Both the position numbers and the translations under genes were made by a program. Below, piece after piece: positions 8,303 through 17,394 of a stretch of 64,000 nt of DNA; position 1 is the stretch's first letter, and the number at the start of each line of letters is the position of its first letter. Under the pieces are notes generated by a model. The model did no database searches. It was not told where the DNA came from and worked only from the letters and a program-made list of their open reading frames with translations. Source of the stretch: Saprospiraceae bacterium (GTDB taxonomy: Bacteria > Bacteroidota > Bacteroidia > Chitinophagales > Saprospiraceae); contig JAEUUP010000043.1 of assembly GCA_016787525.1 (NCBI GenBank), forward strand, positions 48,615 through 112,614, read 5' to 3'.

Positions 8303-9913
8303 TTACCGCATGAGTGTCACATCACCTTTTTTCACCAAGGTTTCACCATCTGTAAACTCAATTTCTGCCACATAAACATAGACAGCGGATTGCAATAAGC
8401 TGTTATTGTACTTGCCATTCCACCCAAAAGCAGGGTCATTGGGTGTAAAATCAAATTTTTCAAACACCAACGAACCCCAACGGTCGTAAATACGGAAAGA
8501 CTTGACACGGCGCACGTTCCCATGGTCATAAATGACGAGCGCATCATTGATATTGTCGTCATTCGGAGAAAAAGCGGTCGGAATATAGACTTTATGGCAA
8601 TCATCGTAGGTGACTTTGACGCTTCCAGAGTCACGTCCACATTTGTTAGATACGGTCACGGTATAAATCCCTGTATAAGCCACAGGGAACGACGGCAAAG
8701 TCGAGCCATCTTGCCATTTGTAGGTGGCAGCCTCTGCCCAAGTCAACAAAATCAGTTTTTTATTTTCACATAAAACGGTGTCGTTACCCAATTTTACTGA
8801 GGGGGGTATAATGAAATGCAGCAAAACGGAATCGGTAGCTGTACAATTGCCTCGTGCTGCTTGCACTTTGTACAAACCATCCTTTTGAACAAAAATAATG
8901 GAGTCGGTAGCATTATTCGACCATTTATAAGTCCGTGCGCCGCTGCCTGATGCATCGAGTCGCGCCGTTTCGCCGACACAAAGCGTACGGTCAGGACCCA
9001 ATTCAATCAAAATAGGGTCGCCATTGACCACCAAAGTCACCTCTTGATTGAATTCAACCCCGCACCTATCCCCTACCGCAACGGTATATGTGGTTGTCAC
9101 ATCGGGTTTCGCAATTGGGTTGGCAATATTCGGATTGCTCAAGCCTGTTGTAGGAGACCATCTATATGTTACACCGCCATAGGCATTGAGTTGCACAGTG
9201 TCACCTTTGCACAGATTGGCTTTTGTAGGTTTATCAATCAATGTCGTAAATTTGAAACAAACGTTTTGTTCATTATTCGCACCGCCCGTTGCGGCCGTGA
9301 ATCCCCAGAAGACCAGAGGGTTGCCGCCGAATATGTCATTCACAATATCGCCCGTATAGGTGAGTTTGAGTTCACAATCGAACCAAACTTGCAGTTTTTT
9401 AGCCACGGCATCCCATTTCACTCTTAAACTGTGCTTTTGACAATCTTCGACGTTGCCACCTGAACCAATAGAGACGGGGCCCGCTAAAGTATTGCCCGAA
9501 CCATGCGTAATATCGCCATTTTTGATGATGGCAATGTGGTCATACGATGGGTCGCCTCGATTGCTATTCTGATAAGTATCCATTTCGATACCTATCGAAG
9601 GAGAAACACCTAAAAAACCCATACCCTCGCCTTGTTGTCCGATAGATGTGTTGATAGGTTGAAAACCAAACACAATACCATCCGCGCCATCGGCATCCTT
9701 GCAACCAAAAAAGAGGTCGAGATTGGCATCGAAAGAATTATTCAGATTGATTTTGGTCGTATCCCATATCGAACCCACTTGTCCGTTAGTAGCAGGTGTA
9801 AGTTGGTAACAGCGATCGCCTAACGACCGTGCAGAACCATTGAAATGGAATTGTGCTGTCGCAAAAGGTAAAAAACAAGCGACTAATAGTGTGAGTAGGA
9901 GGCTTTTTTTCAT
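8303..9913 (-). CDS. L-type lectin domain protein with gliding-type (T9SS type B) C-terminal domain
   Basis: 536 residues from the ATG at 9913, giving a clean signal peptide (LLVACFLPFATAQ). Residues about 22-235 form a legume-lectin-like fold (ANLDLFFGCKDADGADGIVF, IGIEMDTYQN, LRVKWD). Two or three Ig/PKD-like repeats follow (YRWSPTTGL, YKWSNNATD, YKWQDGS). The last 90 residues are a gliding-motility-associated C-terminal domain (VYIPTAFSPNDDNINDALVI), the type B T9SS export signal. This is probably a large surface adhesin that binds glycans. Transcription is divergent from the 10113 gene. The 10-mer at 8795 encodes PPSV in a linker between Ig repeats. Confidence 0.9.
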   Translation of the reverse strand: MKKSLLLTLLVACFLPFATAQFHFNGSARSLGDRCYQLTPATNGQVGSIWDTTKINLNNSFDANLDLFFGCKDADGADGIVFGFQPINTSIGQQGEGMGFLGVSPSIGIEMDTYQNSNRGDPSYDHIAIIKNGDITHGSGNTLAGPVSIGSGGNVEDCQKHSLRVKWDAVAKKLQVWFDCELKLTYTGDIVNDIFGGNPLVFWGFTAATGGANNEQNVCFKFTTLIDKPTKANLCKGDTVQLNAYGGVTYRWSPTTGLSNPNIANPIAKPDVTTTYTVAVGDRCGVEFNQEVTLVVNGDPILIELGPDRTLCVGETARLDASGSGARTYKWSNNATDSIIFVQKDGLYKVQAARGNCTATDSVLLHFIIPPSVKLGNDTVLCENKKLILLTWAEAATYKWQDGSTLPSFPVAYTGIYTVTVSNKCGRDSGSVKVTYDDCHKVYIPTAFSPNDDNINDALVIYDHGNVRRVKSFRIYDRWGSLVFEKFDFTPNDPAFGWNGKYNNSLLQSAVYVYVAEIEFTDGETLVKKGDVTLMR

Positions 9914-10036
9914 TTGAAGGCTAAGGTAAAAAGTATCAATCGCAGACCACAGCAAAGACTAAGTATTTATTTTGAAAAGAGAAAGAACTGCTAAAGCACC
10001 CCCTCAGTATATTTCATATGAACATACGTTAATCTA

Positions 10037-10066
10037 TTGATTTATCAATCAAATACCTTACCTTTG
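10037..10066 (+). promoter_or_regulatory. Bacteroidota-type promoter for the 10113-10776 operon
   Basis: A TTG at 10037-10039 is followed after 19 bases by TACCTTTG (10059-10066), matching the -33/-7 consensus (TTTG and TAnnTTTG) of Bacteroidota. It ends 46 bases before the ATG. Confidence 0.6.
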
Positions 10067-10112
10067 TCTTCATAAAAACCACGTATTTGAATCCTTATTT
10101 TTTTAGAACAAT

Positions 10113-10331
10113 ATGAAAGACATCATCAATAATTGGAGCATCGTTCTCATTTTATGTGCCACCATTGGGCTTGCGCCTTTTATGCCAGAACCACACCTCT
10201 GGGGCAAAGTCCGTTGGGTCATGGGCGGCGCAATCGGGATGCAACCGATGGACTGGTTCGACTTATTGATGCACGGTTTTCCATATCTGTTGCTGCTGCG
10301 ACTCATTTTTATCAAAATCATAAAAAAATAA
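10113..10331 (+). CDS. Small conserved membrane protein
   Basis: 72 residues with two hydrophobic helices (about 9-25 and 48-68) around a short polar loop (PEPHLWGKVRWVMGGAIGMQ). Similar short proteins are widespread in Bacteroidota, often labelled as transporter-associated, but no function is established. It starts with an ATG 47 bases after a good promoter. It ends 1 base before the rhodanese gene, so the two are almost certainly one operon. Confidence 0.7.
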   Translation: MKDIINNWSIVLILCATIGLAPFMPEPHLWGKVRWVMGGAIGMQPMDWFDLLMHGFPYLLLLRLIFIKIIKK

Positions 10332-10332
10332 C

Positions 10333-10776
10333 ATGATGAAACGACTCTTTGGGTGCATAATCTTAGGTTTAACCTGCCTAATGTCTTGTCAGAATATCGA
10401 AAAAACTCAGACGCACAAGGCGACACCTTCTGAAAACACTGCACAAACGGCCTCGCCCATAGCTATTGGCTTAAATGTCTTTGACTTTCAAAAAAAATTA
10501 GCTGCCAATCCCTCAGCTTCACTCATTGATGTGCGTACGCCACAGGAGTTTGCAACTGGGCATCTACACAATGCCACACTTATGAACCTTTATGACGCAG
10601 ATTTTAAAACCAAAATCAATGCTTTGGATAAGACTAAACCTGTTTTTGTGTATTGTGCCGTAGGAGGACGCAGTGCAAACGTTATGGAGATGCTGAAAAG
10701 TTCGGGTTTTAATGCGGTTTATCACATGATGGGTGGTATTGTGGAGTGGTCAGCAGCAGGTCTGCCTACGGAATAA
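10333..10776 (+). CDS. Rhodanese-domain lipoprotein
   Basis: 147 residues. A lipobox (LMSC, Cys19) predicts a lipid-anchored periplasmic protein. Residues about 45-145 are a single rhodanese domain with the active-site loop CAVGGRS (Cys108), which can carry a persulphide. The usual role is sulphur transfer or thiol chemistry in the envelope. It overlaps in operon with the small membrane protein upstream and ends before a strong terminator (10816-10880). Confidence 0.9.
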   Translation: MMKRLFGCIILGLTCLMSCQNIEKTQTHKATPSENTAQTASPIAIGLNVFDFQKKLAANPSASLIDVRTPQEFATGHLHNATLMNLYDADFKTKINALDKTKPVFVYCAVGGRSANVMEMLKSSGFNAVYHMMGGIVEWSAAGLPTE

Positions 10777-10815
10777 TGACTTTAGGATATTGCATTTAGT
10801 GTTCCATAAAATATG

Positions 10816-10880
10816 TAAAAGGTTTTTGTCAGAACCCTTTTGAAATGTAAAATTTCAGTGGTTTTGACAAAAACCTTTTA
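10816..10880 (+). terminator. Nested hairpin terminator after the rhodanese gene
   Basis: A 16-bp perfect outer stem (TAAAAGGTTTTTGTCA pairing with its complement at 10865-10880) encloses a second small hairpin (TGAAAT/ATTTCA). It lies 40 bases after the stop. Confidence 0.85.
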
Positions 10881-10937
10881 TTGTTTAAGCTTAAACACCT
10901 AAATTTGGCTATTAAAATAACTAAAAAATCAAATACA

Positions 10938-13457
10938 ATGAACAACTACACGATTTGTTTAAGACACTTTATTGTTAGTGTCTGCTTTTTGCTCGTCACT
11001 ACTTCAACCTACGCTCAAACATTCCAACTCATTGGACAACCTTCTTCTTTAAACAACAAGGAACAACTCAACAGTAAATTCAGTAACTACCAAATCTTCA
11101 CTTTAGATGCCAAAGCTTTAAGTAATTACTTGCGAGAGAACCAGACAGCCAAAGATGTACATATCGAATTAGGTACTAATCAATGGGATTTGGTCATCCG
11201 ACCCAACGATATACGCACCCCTCAGTATCAATTGGTGCTTGGCACACCGCAAGGCAATAAAATTTATCCTGCTGATGAGAATGTCACCTACACTGCACGT
11301 TTTAAAGACCAAGCGACCCTTTGTTCAGCTTTGACAATAGATGACGATTTTATTGATGGTTACATACACGATGGAGATACACACTGGTTCATCGAACCTG
11401 CCCGTTTGTTTCAGACTGATGCACCACAAGATGCTTTTATTCTTTATACCTTGAAGGATGTCAAACCTTTCAGTGCCAAATGTGCTGTTGACCATTTGGG
11501 CGGTGTTGATAAAGTACAGCATATAGAAGAGGCATCTCAAGCCGAACTGACACCTTTGGCTTGCAAACAAGGCGCAGTGGCTATTGCCATAGACAACGAT
11601 TTGTATGTGGCACAAAACTCTTCAAGCGAGACAGTGAAAAATGTGGTTTTTTCGGTCATTAATGGTGTCAATACACTCTACGCCAGTGCCTTTACTGACC
11701 AAATAAAATTCACTATCACAATGGTGTATATCGCAACGAGTTCGGCAAGCGACCCTTATTCGCCCACATCATCAAGCACAGAGGCCAGTGTACTCCTCAA
11801 TGCTTTCACAACATGGGGACAAGCAGGGAATTTTGGTATATCTTCATCCGTCTTTGACTTTGGGATGGTATTTACATCGCGAGATATAGCATCATCTGGT
11901 AATACCGCTACGGTGGGATTGGCTTGGGTAGGCGGCGGTTGTGGTTCGACTTTGTATCAAGTTGATGAATACCGAAACTTTCCTATTGCAGGCATGGCGG
12001 CTGTTACAGCACACGAAACAGGACATAATCTAAACGCAACCCATGATGTTTCGAGTGGATTTATCATGGCTTCCACTGTGAACTTTAGTGCGCCACCTTC
12101 TTCTTGGTCAAGTACATCCATATCCACTATCAATAGTTTTTATCCAACAAAATCTTGCATTGCTGCTTGTACAACTTTAGGTTCGCCAACAGCTGACTTT
12201 ATTTCTGCCTCCTCCATTGGTTGTACCAACAATAATGTTTCCTTCTCAGATTTATCTACCAACGAACCCAGTTCTTGGAGTTGGACGTTTTCGAGTGGTA
12301 CACCTGCTACGTCCAGTGTTCAAAACCCCTCAGTACAATGGTCTTCAACGGGTTCTTATACGGTCAGTCTCAGTTCTTCTAATTCGGCAGGGTCAAGTGC
12401 AACAATGACCAAATCAAATTATGTTACCATTATTGCCCCACCTGCTAATCCCTGCTCACCTACAGGTTCTCCTCTCGGTGCAAAAGGTATTACGAGTTTT
12501 CAATTGTCCAATATTAACCATTCGTCTGGAAGTGCCGCAACAGATGGCGCAAACTACCGAAATTTAGCATGTAGTTTCTCAACCAGTTTAAGTACAAACA
12601 CCTTATACAGCGGACAAATAGGTTTGCCTGACTTTGCCGCCGTTCGTATTTGGATAGATTATAACAATAATGGTAGTTTCTCCGACGCAGGAGAACTGAT
12701 TCATACCTCAGGTGATGGATTTTCGTATTCAGGTACTTACAGTTTCTCTTTTACGACACCCAGTAGTCCAACAGCTGGTCAATTTTTGCGTTTGAGAGCG
12801 CGTGCTTACTCAAATTCCTTTGATAATAATCCCTGTTCAAACTATACCAGTGCAACAGGTCAAACAGAAGACTACGCTGTTTACTTTGGTAACATCACTT
12901 TACCCGTTGAAATGGTACAATTTGCAGGTAAATGGCAAAATGATTATGCCGCTTTGACGTGGCAAACGATGAATGAAGTACAAAACAGAGGTTTTGAAGT
13001 TGAACGTTCATTCGATGGCCAAAAGTTTGAAAAAATCAGCTTTGTAGCAGCAAAAGGGGGGCAACACATGACAGAATATTGGTTCAATGACTATGAATTG
13101 AATAAATCAACACCCCCTCAGTATGTTTATTATAGACTCAAGCAGCTAGATGAAAACGGCAGTTTCCGTTATTCTAAAGTCATATTATTGACTATAAGGG
13201 GTAAAAACCAATGGGTCGTTTCACCGAACCCGTCCAAAGGATTGTTTAATTTGAACACAACTCAAACGCTGTCTAATACAGTGGATATTGAAGTCATAGA
13301 TATGCTTGGGCGCACAATGAATCGCCAAAATAAAATCCTTTTAGATGCAGGCTCCCCTTTGCCGATTGATTTGTCTTCTATGGCAAACGGTGTTTATATT
13401 TTGAAAGTGTCTCAAACGAATCAGCCGTTATTTGTCAGTCGTTTGATAAAAGACTAA
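10938..13457 (+). CDS. Secreted zinc metalloprotease with PKD, GEVED and T9SS type A domains
   Basis: 839 residues from the ATG at 10938; a TTG 57 bases upstream is unlikely because the signal peptide (FIVSVCFLLVTTSTYAQ) begins just after this ATG. The protease domain (about 195-410) carries HETGHNLNATHD near residue 358, the HExxHxxxxxHD site of reprolysin-like M12 metzincins. A PKD domain (about 418-500), a GEVED-type domain (RIWIDYNNNGSFSDAGELI, about 510-650), the LTWQTMNEVQNRGFEVERS linker and a T9SS type A sorting domain (SPNPSKGLFNL to the end) follow. It should act outside the cell. Exact 10-mers lie at 11218, 12326 and 13114. Confidence 0.93.
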   Translation: MNNYTICLRHFIVSVCFLLVTTSTYAQTFQLIGQPSSLNNKEQLNSKFSNYQIFTLDAKALSNYLRENQTAKDVHIELGTNQWDLVIRPNDIRTPQYQLVLGTPQGNKIYPADENVTYTARFKDQATLCSALTIDDDFIDGYIHDGDTHWFIEPARLFQTDAPQDAFILYTLKDVKPFSAKCAVDHLGGVDKVQHIEEASQAELTPLACKQGAVAIAIDNDLYVAQNSSSETVKNVVFSVINGVNTLYASAFTDQIKFTITMVYIATSSASDPYSPTSSSTEASVLLNAFTTWGQAGNFGISSSVFDFGMVFTSRDIASSGNTATVGLAWVGGGCGSTLYQVDEYRNFPIAGMAAVTAHETGHNLNATHDVSSGFIMASTVNFSAPPSSWSSTSISTINSFYPTKSCIAACTTLGSPTADFISASSIGCTNNNVSFSDLSTNEPSSWSWTFSSGTPATSSVQNPSVQWSSTGSYTVSLSSSNSAGSSATMTKSNYVTIIAPPANPCSPTGSPLGAKGITSFQLSNINHSSGSAATDGANYRNLACSFSTSLSTNTLYSGQIGLPDFAAVRIWIDYNNNGSFSDAGELIHTSGDGFSYSGTYSFSFTTPSSPTAGQFLRLRARAYSNSFDNNPCSNYTSATGQTEDYAVYFGNITLPVEMVQFAGKWQNDYAALTWQTMNEVQNRGFEVERSFDGQKFEKISFVAAKGGQHMTEYWFNDYELNKSTPPQYVYYRLKQLDENGSFRYSKVILLTIRGKNQWVVSPNPSKGLFNLNTTQTLSNTVDIEVIDMLGRTMNRQNKILLDAGSPLPIDLSSMANGVYILKVSQTNQPLFVSRLIKD

Positions 13458-13487
13458 GAAACTGTTTTAAAAGGCTCAATGATGGTT

Positions 13488-13705
13488 TTAGGTTGCTGAT
13501 ATTCTTAAAACCCGTAGGGTTGGCATTTTGGTAGCAATAAAACACCCTGTTTGTTTTCAATGCCGTAGGCATGGGATTGTGTAAAGAAAAGGAGTGATTA
13601 AATCCTTTATAATGTCCTGCCTACGGCATTCAATAATCGTATGTATTGCTATTTTCTACCAAAATACCAATCCTACGGGTTTTAAGAACATCAGCAACTT
13701 GAAAC
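13488..13705. repeat. Imperfect inverted-repeat element with about 85-bp arms
   Basis: The left arm (from GGTTGCTGATATTCTTAAAA) and the right arm (ending TTTTAAGAACATCAGCAACT) pair over most of 85 bases, including GCCGTAGGC/GCCTACGGC. The spacer is about 45 bases. The right arm shares about 70 bases with the centre of the element at 22826-23093, so this is a dispersed family. It fills most of the 13458-13737 gap. No coding sequence is apparent. Confidence 0.8.
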
Positions 13706-13737
13706 TATAATTGAGCATTCTAAAGAGTCAAATAAAT

Positions 13738-13941
13738 TCACTTCACAGAGCAAGTTGAAATGCCAAAAATACTGTACAAAGGGCAGAATTTGACCAAACC
13801 TGTCAAACCAAAAATGATAGCTGCCACCAATAGAACAAGACCTAAAGTACCAGAGACCGTTCCTGTAAAATAAAGTACTGCCATGATGACAGCTGCAACC
13901 CAGCGCACGTTGCGATCGAGAGAAGACATATTTTGTTTCAT
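13738..13941 (-). CDS. YgaP-like transmembrane domain (DUF2892) protein
   Basis: 67 residues with two membrane helices (about 13-28 and 31-47) and the KFCPLYSIFGISTC ending typical of DUF2892. Such domains are fused or linked to rhodaneses in other bacteria, which fits the nearby rhodanese gene and the DsrE gene. It sits 92 bases downstream of a Crp-type gene on the same strand and may be controlled by it. Confidence 0.85.
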   Translation of the reverse strand: MKQNMSSLDRNVRWVAAVIMAVLYFTGTVSGTLGLVLLVAAIIFGLTGLVKFCPLYSIFGISTCSVK

Positions 13942-14033
13942 TGCTTTGCTTTTTTAATGCGTTAAATAATGAGACAAAACTCGGAACTTAACCTTTTCAA
14001 ATCAGTGACTTATGTCACAACGGGCTAAAAATT

Positions 14034-14657
14034 TCAAAGAATTTTCACATTTCCACGTATTTGTACGATTTTTTGCTCTTGTTCCAACTTTTTCAAGACT
14101 CTTGTGACCACTTCGCGCGATGTACCTAAGTCGTGCGCAACTTCTGTGTGTCGGATGGTAAACTCATTCGTTTGTTTCAGTTGTGCCAATTGTTTCAAAT
14201 ACCTAAAAAAGCGCACATCAAGGCTTTCAAACACCAATTGGTTGATGGTATCCAACAAATCCAAATAGCGATGATTGAATTCTTGAAAAAAAGCCTGTGT
14301 CAATCGTGGGTATTTGCGCAGCCAATCCATCAAAACAGGCGCAGGAATCAAGGCAATCGTCGCATCTGTTTCGGTGCGTGCAAAAATACGGCTCGACTGC
14401 TGCATCAAACACGACATCAACGACATCACGCAACTTTCTTTGGCATTCAAAAAGTACAAAAGCATTTCTTTTTCTTCCGAAAACGTAAAAACCTTGACCG
14501 TTCCTGACAAGACAATAGGTGTCACATTCATAAACTGCCCTTGTCGGATGATTTCCGTTTGCGCTGGAATCTGTTTTAAGATGGCGTGCTGCGACAATGC
14601 TTGAATCAGTTCCTGTTCAAACTGCGGAAATAACGTTTTGAAATCAATTCTATCCAT
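14034..14657 (-). CDS. Crp/Fnr-family transcriptional regulator
   Basis: 207 residues. A cyclic-nucleotide-binding-like beta barrel (about 20-130) is followed by a winged helix (about 150-205) with the recognition segment HDLGTSREVVTRVLKKLEQE. There is no N-terminal Fnr-like cysteine cluster, so any signal is not an oxygen-sensing FeS cluster of that type. It lies between a DUF2892 gene (downstream) and a divergent DsrE gene. Similar sulphur/thiol neighbourhoods suggest a redox or sulphur response, which is inference. Confidence 0.92.
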   Translation of the reverse strand: MDRIDFKTLFPQFEQELIQALSQHAILKQIPAQTEIIRQGQFMNVTPIVLSGTVKVFTFSEEKEMLLYFLNAKESCVMSLMSCLMQQSSRIFARTETDATIALIPAPVLMDWLRKYPRLTQAFFQEFNHRYLDLLDTINQLVFESLDVRFFRYLKQLAQLKQTNEFTIRHTEVAHDLGTSREVVTRVLKKLEQEQKIVQIRGNVKIL

Positions 14658-14722
14658 ATTTTCAGTTTATGATTTGAAAAAGAGCTTAAAGTTAAGATTT
14701 TTTCAAAAGAATAAATGAAAGA

Positions 14723-14755
14723 TTGTTCATATAGGCGGGAATAGATTTATATTTG
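14723..14755 (+). promoter_or_regulatory. Candidate promoter of the DsrE gene
   Basis: A TTG at 14723 and TATATTTG at 14748-14755 with a 22-base spacer fit the Bacteroidota -33/-7 pattern, 28 bases before the ATG. It lies in the intergenic region shared with the divergent Crp gene. Confidence 0.45.
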
Positions 14756-14783
14756 AGCATTCATTCAAAAAATAAAAAAAGTT

Positions 14784-15212
14784 ATGAAAAAAATCTTCTT
14801 CCTTTTCATCCTTGGTCTCACACTTTCGACCCCCTCAGTATTGGCTCAAAATGTAGTCAGCACCAAAGCGCATAAAGTCGTTTTTCAATTGACCAACAAC
14901 GACACATTGGCACATAAAGCTCTCGTGCGTCAAATCAATAATTTGTTGACAGCCGCACCGAATGCTCAAATCGAAGTCGTATGCCACAACAACGGTATAG
15001 AATTTCTAACGGCGGCTAAAACGAAACAAGCCAAAGGCATCACGGAATTGAAAGCCAAAGGTGTCGTATTTGCCGCTTGTGAGAATACATTACGCGAACG
15101 CAAGATTGAAAAAACAGAAATCGTCTCGGAAGCCATTTTTGTTCCCGCAGGTGTGCTTGAAGTGGTGATGAAACAAGAAGATGGATACAGTTATCTGAAA
15201 GCAGGTTTTTAG
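14784..15212 (+). CDS. Exported DsrE-family protein
   Basis: 142 residues with a signal peptide. Residues about 30-140 follow the DsrE/DsrF-like pattern (KVVFQLTNND, IEVVCHNNGIEFL, KAKGVVFAACENTL). The conserved Cys sits in the AACENT segment (about residue 105). Relatives handle sulphur carriers or have unknown periplasmic roles. An exact 10-mer (14831) falls inside the signal peptide and encodes TPSV directly before the LAQ cleavage region. Confidence 0.85.
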   Translation: MKKIFFLFILGLTLSTPSVLAQNVVSTKAHKVVFQLTNNDTLAHKALVRQINNLLTAAPNAQIEVVCHNNGIEFLTAAKTKQAKGITELKAKGVVFAACENTLRERKIEKTEIVSEAIFVPAGVLEVVMKQEDGYSYLKAGF

Positions 15213-15320
15213 TTTTGATAAAAAATAATCGTTTTAAATAAAGTTTTTTGGTGATTTTACGATATTTGAAGTCATTTAGGACATAACCAATTATGAATTA
15301 TCAAACAAAACGTAACCAAT

Positions 15321-17060
15321 ATGGAGGATAAACTTCTGCCATTTGAGATTGCTAATCTGATTTTAGATGAATACAATCGCTACCACAATCGTTTTAGAGG
15401 TATCAACAAACGAGCAAAATTGCGCTTTGAAAGTCGGCATTGGCGTAGTCTGTTGGCTGACCAAAAAGAACGCTTAACGCTGTATCGCCAAGCTGTGGGC
15501 GATACACGCAATCTGTTGGCAGACATGTTGGGCGATAAACTCAAAGACCGACAAACGTGGCGCGCCGCCAAAGAGATGTACGAGGAGCTGGTCTTGAATT
15601 TATACTATAAAGACATTGCCGAAACGTTTTTCAATTCGGTCTATCGCCATGTGCATAAAGGGCTGAGTGTTGACCGCGAGCTGATGTTTGTTTTGCCTTC
15701 GCACGATAGCATGACTTTGAAATCGGCACGCCCTATTTATCATACGTATCACGCCAATCAATCCACGGAGCAATTGGTCAGACAGTTGTTCAATGATTTT
15801 AAATTCGATGCGAACTATGAAGATATAGAGCGCGATATTGAATTAGTGACCAATAAGATACATGAGAAACTGCTTGCGCAATACAAACCCGATAACGACA
15901 CACGATTGGAGGTTTTGCGCTCTGTTTTTTACAGAAATAAAGAGGCTTATGTCGTCGGACGTGCGTTTTTGGGCGGACACATTCATCCGTTCATCATTCC
16001 ATTTCAACACAAGCGCAATGGCATTTATGCCGACGCTTTGTTGCTCGAATACAACCATATTGCATCGTTGTTTACCTATTATCGGTCGCATTTTTTGGTC
16101 GAAGTGGATATTCCGAGCGAAATGGTGGAATTTTTGAAATCCATTGTGCCGCATAAACCCCTCAGTGAATTGTACACCACTTTGGGATTTGAGAAACATG
16201 GTAAGACGGAGATGTATCGCCACTTTTTGCAGTATTTGGACGAACATCGGGACGAGAAGTTTGATTTTGCACCCGGCATCAAAGGGATGGTGATGTCTTG
16301 TTTTACCTTGCCCAACTACAATATGGTGTTCAAAATCATCAAAGACAATTTTGCACCGCCGAAAAATACGTCCGAAAAAATCGTTAAACAAAAATATGAA
16401 CTCGTCACGCAGCACGACCGTGTGGGACGATTGGCAGATACACACCTTTTTGAGAATTTTGTGGTCGAAAAAGACCGTTTTACACCCGAACTGCTTGCAG
16501 AATTGCGAAAAATCGCCAAATCGAAGGTGATACTGAGGGGGGATAAAGTGGAAATCAAACATTTGTATGTTGAGAAAAAAATGGTGCCGCTCAATTTGTA
16601 TCTCCAAAATGCTTCGACAGAAGATATGCAAGAAGTGTTGGACGATTATGGCAAAGCTCTCAAACAATTGGCTGCCGCCAACATCTTCCCAGGCGATTTA
16701 TTGATGAAAAACTTTGGTGTGACACGGCTCAAACGGGTTGTTTTTTATGACTACGATGAAATCGAATGGGTAACAGATTGCCAATTCCGCGATATTCCAC
16801 AATCGCGCAACCACGACGATGAAATGTCGAGCGAAGCTTGGTATTATGTGGGCGAAAAAGATGTTTTTCCAGAGGAATTTCCACCATTTCTATTCACAGA
16901 CGTGAAACAACGGCATTATTTTCTGGAAAAACACCCCGAAGTGTTCCAAGCCCGCTATTGGAATGAGGTGAAAGAAAAATTAAAGAATGGCGAAATCATT
17001 GATGTCTATCCATATCCTGAGACACAACGGTTTGGTTATGGCGGTTGGCAAAGTTTGTAA
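15321..17060 (+). CDS. aceK: Isocitrate dehydrogenase kinase/phosphatase
   Basis: 579 residues, full length for the family. AceK phosphorylates and dephosphorylates isocitrate dehydrogenase in the cytoplasm and so sets the split between the TCA cycle and the glyoxylate shunt. The N-terminal helical regulatory half starts ILDEYNRYHNRFRGINKRAK. The C-terminal kinase half contains NFGVTRLKRVVFYDYDEIEW (about 466-485), the conserved catalytic/metal segment. None of the usual partners (aceA, aceB, icd) is in this window. An exact 10-mer at 16531 and a near copy at 16158 lie in the gene. Confidence 0.95.
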   Translation: MEDKLLPFEIANLILDEYNRYHNRFRGINKRAKLRFESRHWRSLLADQKERLTLYRQAVGDTRNLLADMLGDKLKDRQTWRAAKEMYEELVLNLYYKDIAETFFNSVYRHVHKGLSVDRELMFVLPSHDSMTLKSARPIYHTYHANQSTEQLVRQLFNDFKFDANYEDIERDIELVTNKIHEKLLAQYKPDNDTRLEVLRSVFYRNKEAYVVGRAFLGGHIHPFIIPFQHKRNGIYADALLLEYNHIASLFTYYRSHFLVEVDIPSEMVEFLKSIVPHKPLSELYTTLGFEKHGKTEMYRHFLQYLDEHRDEKFDFAPGIKGMVMSCFTLPNYNMVFKIIKDNFAPPKNTSEKIVKQKYELVTQHDRVGRLADTHLFENFVVEKDRFTPELLAELRKIAKSKVILRGDKVEIKHLYVEKKMVPLNLYLQNASTEDMQEVLDDYGKALKQLAAANIFPGDLLMKNFGVTRLKRVVFYDYDEIEWVTDCQFRDIPQSRNHDDEMSSEAWYYVGEKDVFPEEFPPFLFTDVKQRHYFLEKHPEVFQARYWNEVKEKLKNGEIIDVYPYPETQRFGYGGWQSL

Positions 17061-17077
17061 TTGACGTTAGGCAGAGT

Positions 17078-17262
17078 ACAGTTTACAGACTATTTTTTGC
17101 TGCGCAAAAAAAGCGTACAATAAAAAGAATCTATCAGAGCGAAGTTCATTTTTCAATCGCAAGCGATTGAAAAATGAACTTCGCTCTAAAAAAAATAATT
17201 TCTTAGCACGTCTTTTTTGCGTAGCAAAAAACAGTCTGTAATAGTATCGTGCGTAACGTCAG
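17078..17262. repeat. Nested palindromic element between aceK and moaA
   Basis: The core is a near-perfect 25-bp stem (AGAGCGAAGTTCATTTTTCA and its complement) with a tiny loop at about 17137-17188. Outside it, TTTTTTGCTGCGCAAAAAA at about 17092 faces a similar palindrome at about 17213, and GACGTTA / TAACGTC close the element. Length and nesting exceed those of a plain terminator. No gene is seen here. The rest of the gap up to 17394 holds one 10-mer (17285). Confidence 0.8.
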
Positions 17263-17394
17263 TTTGTAAATAAAAAATGATAAATACTGAGGGGGTATCT
17301 TGATTCTCCTCAAAATGATTCAAATGTGTTAAAGAAAAGCAGTTTTGGTACATACCTCAACTGCTTTTTTTTATACTTTCGCAGAAAAGAAAAG

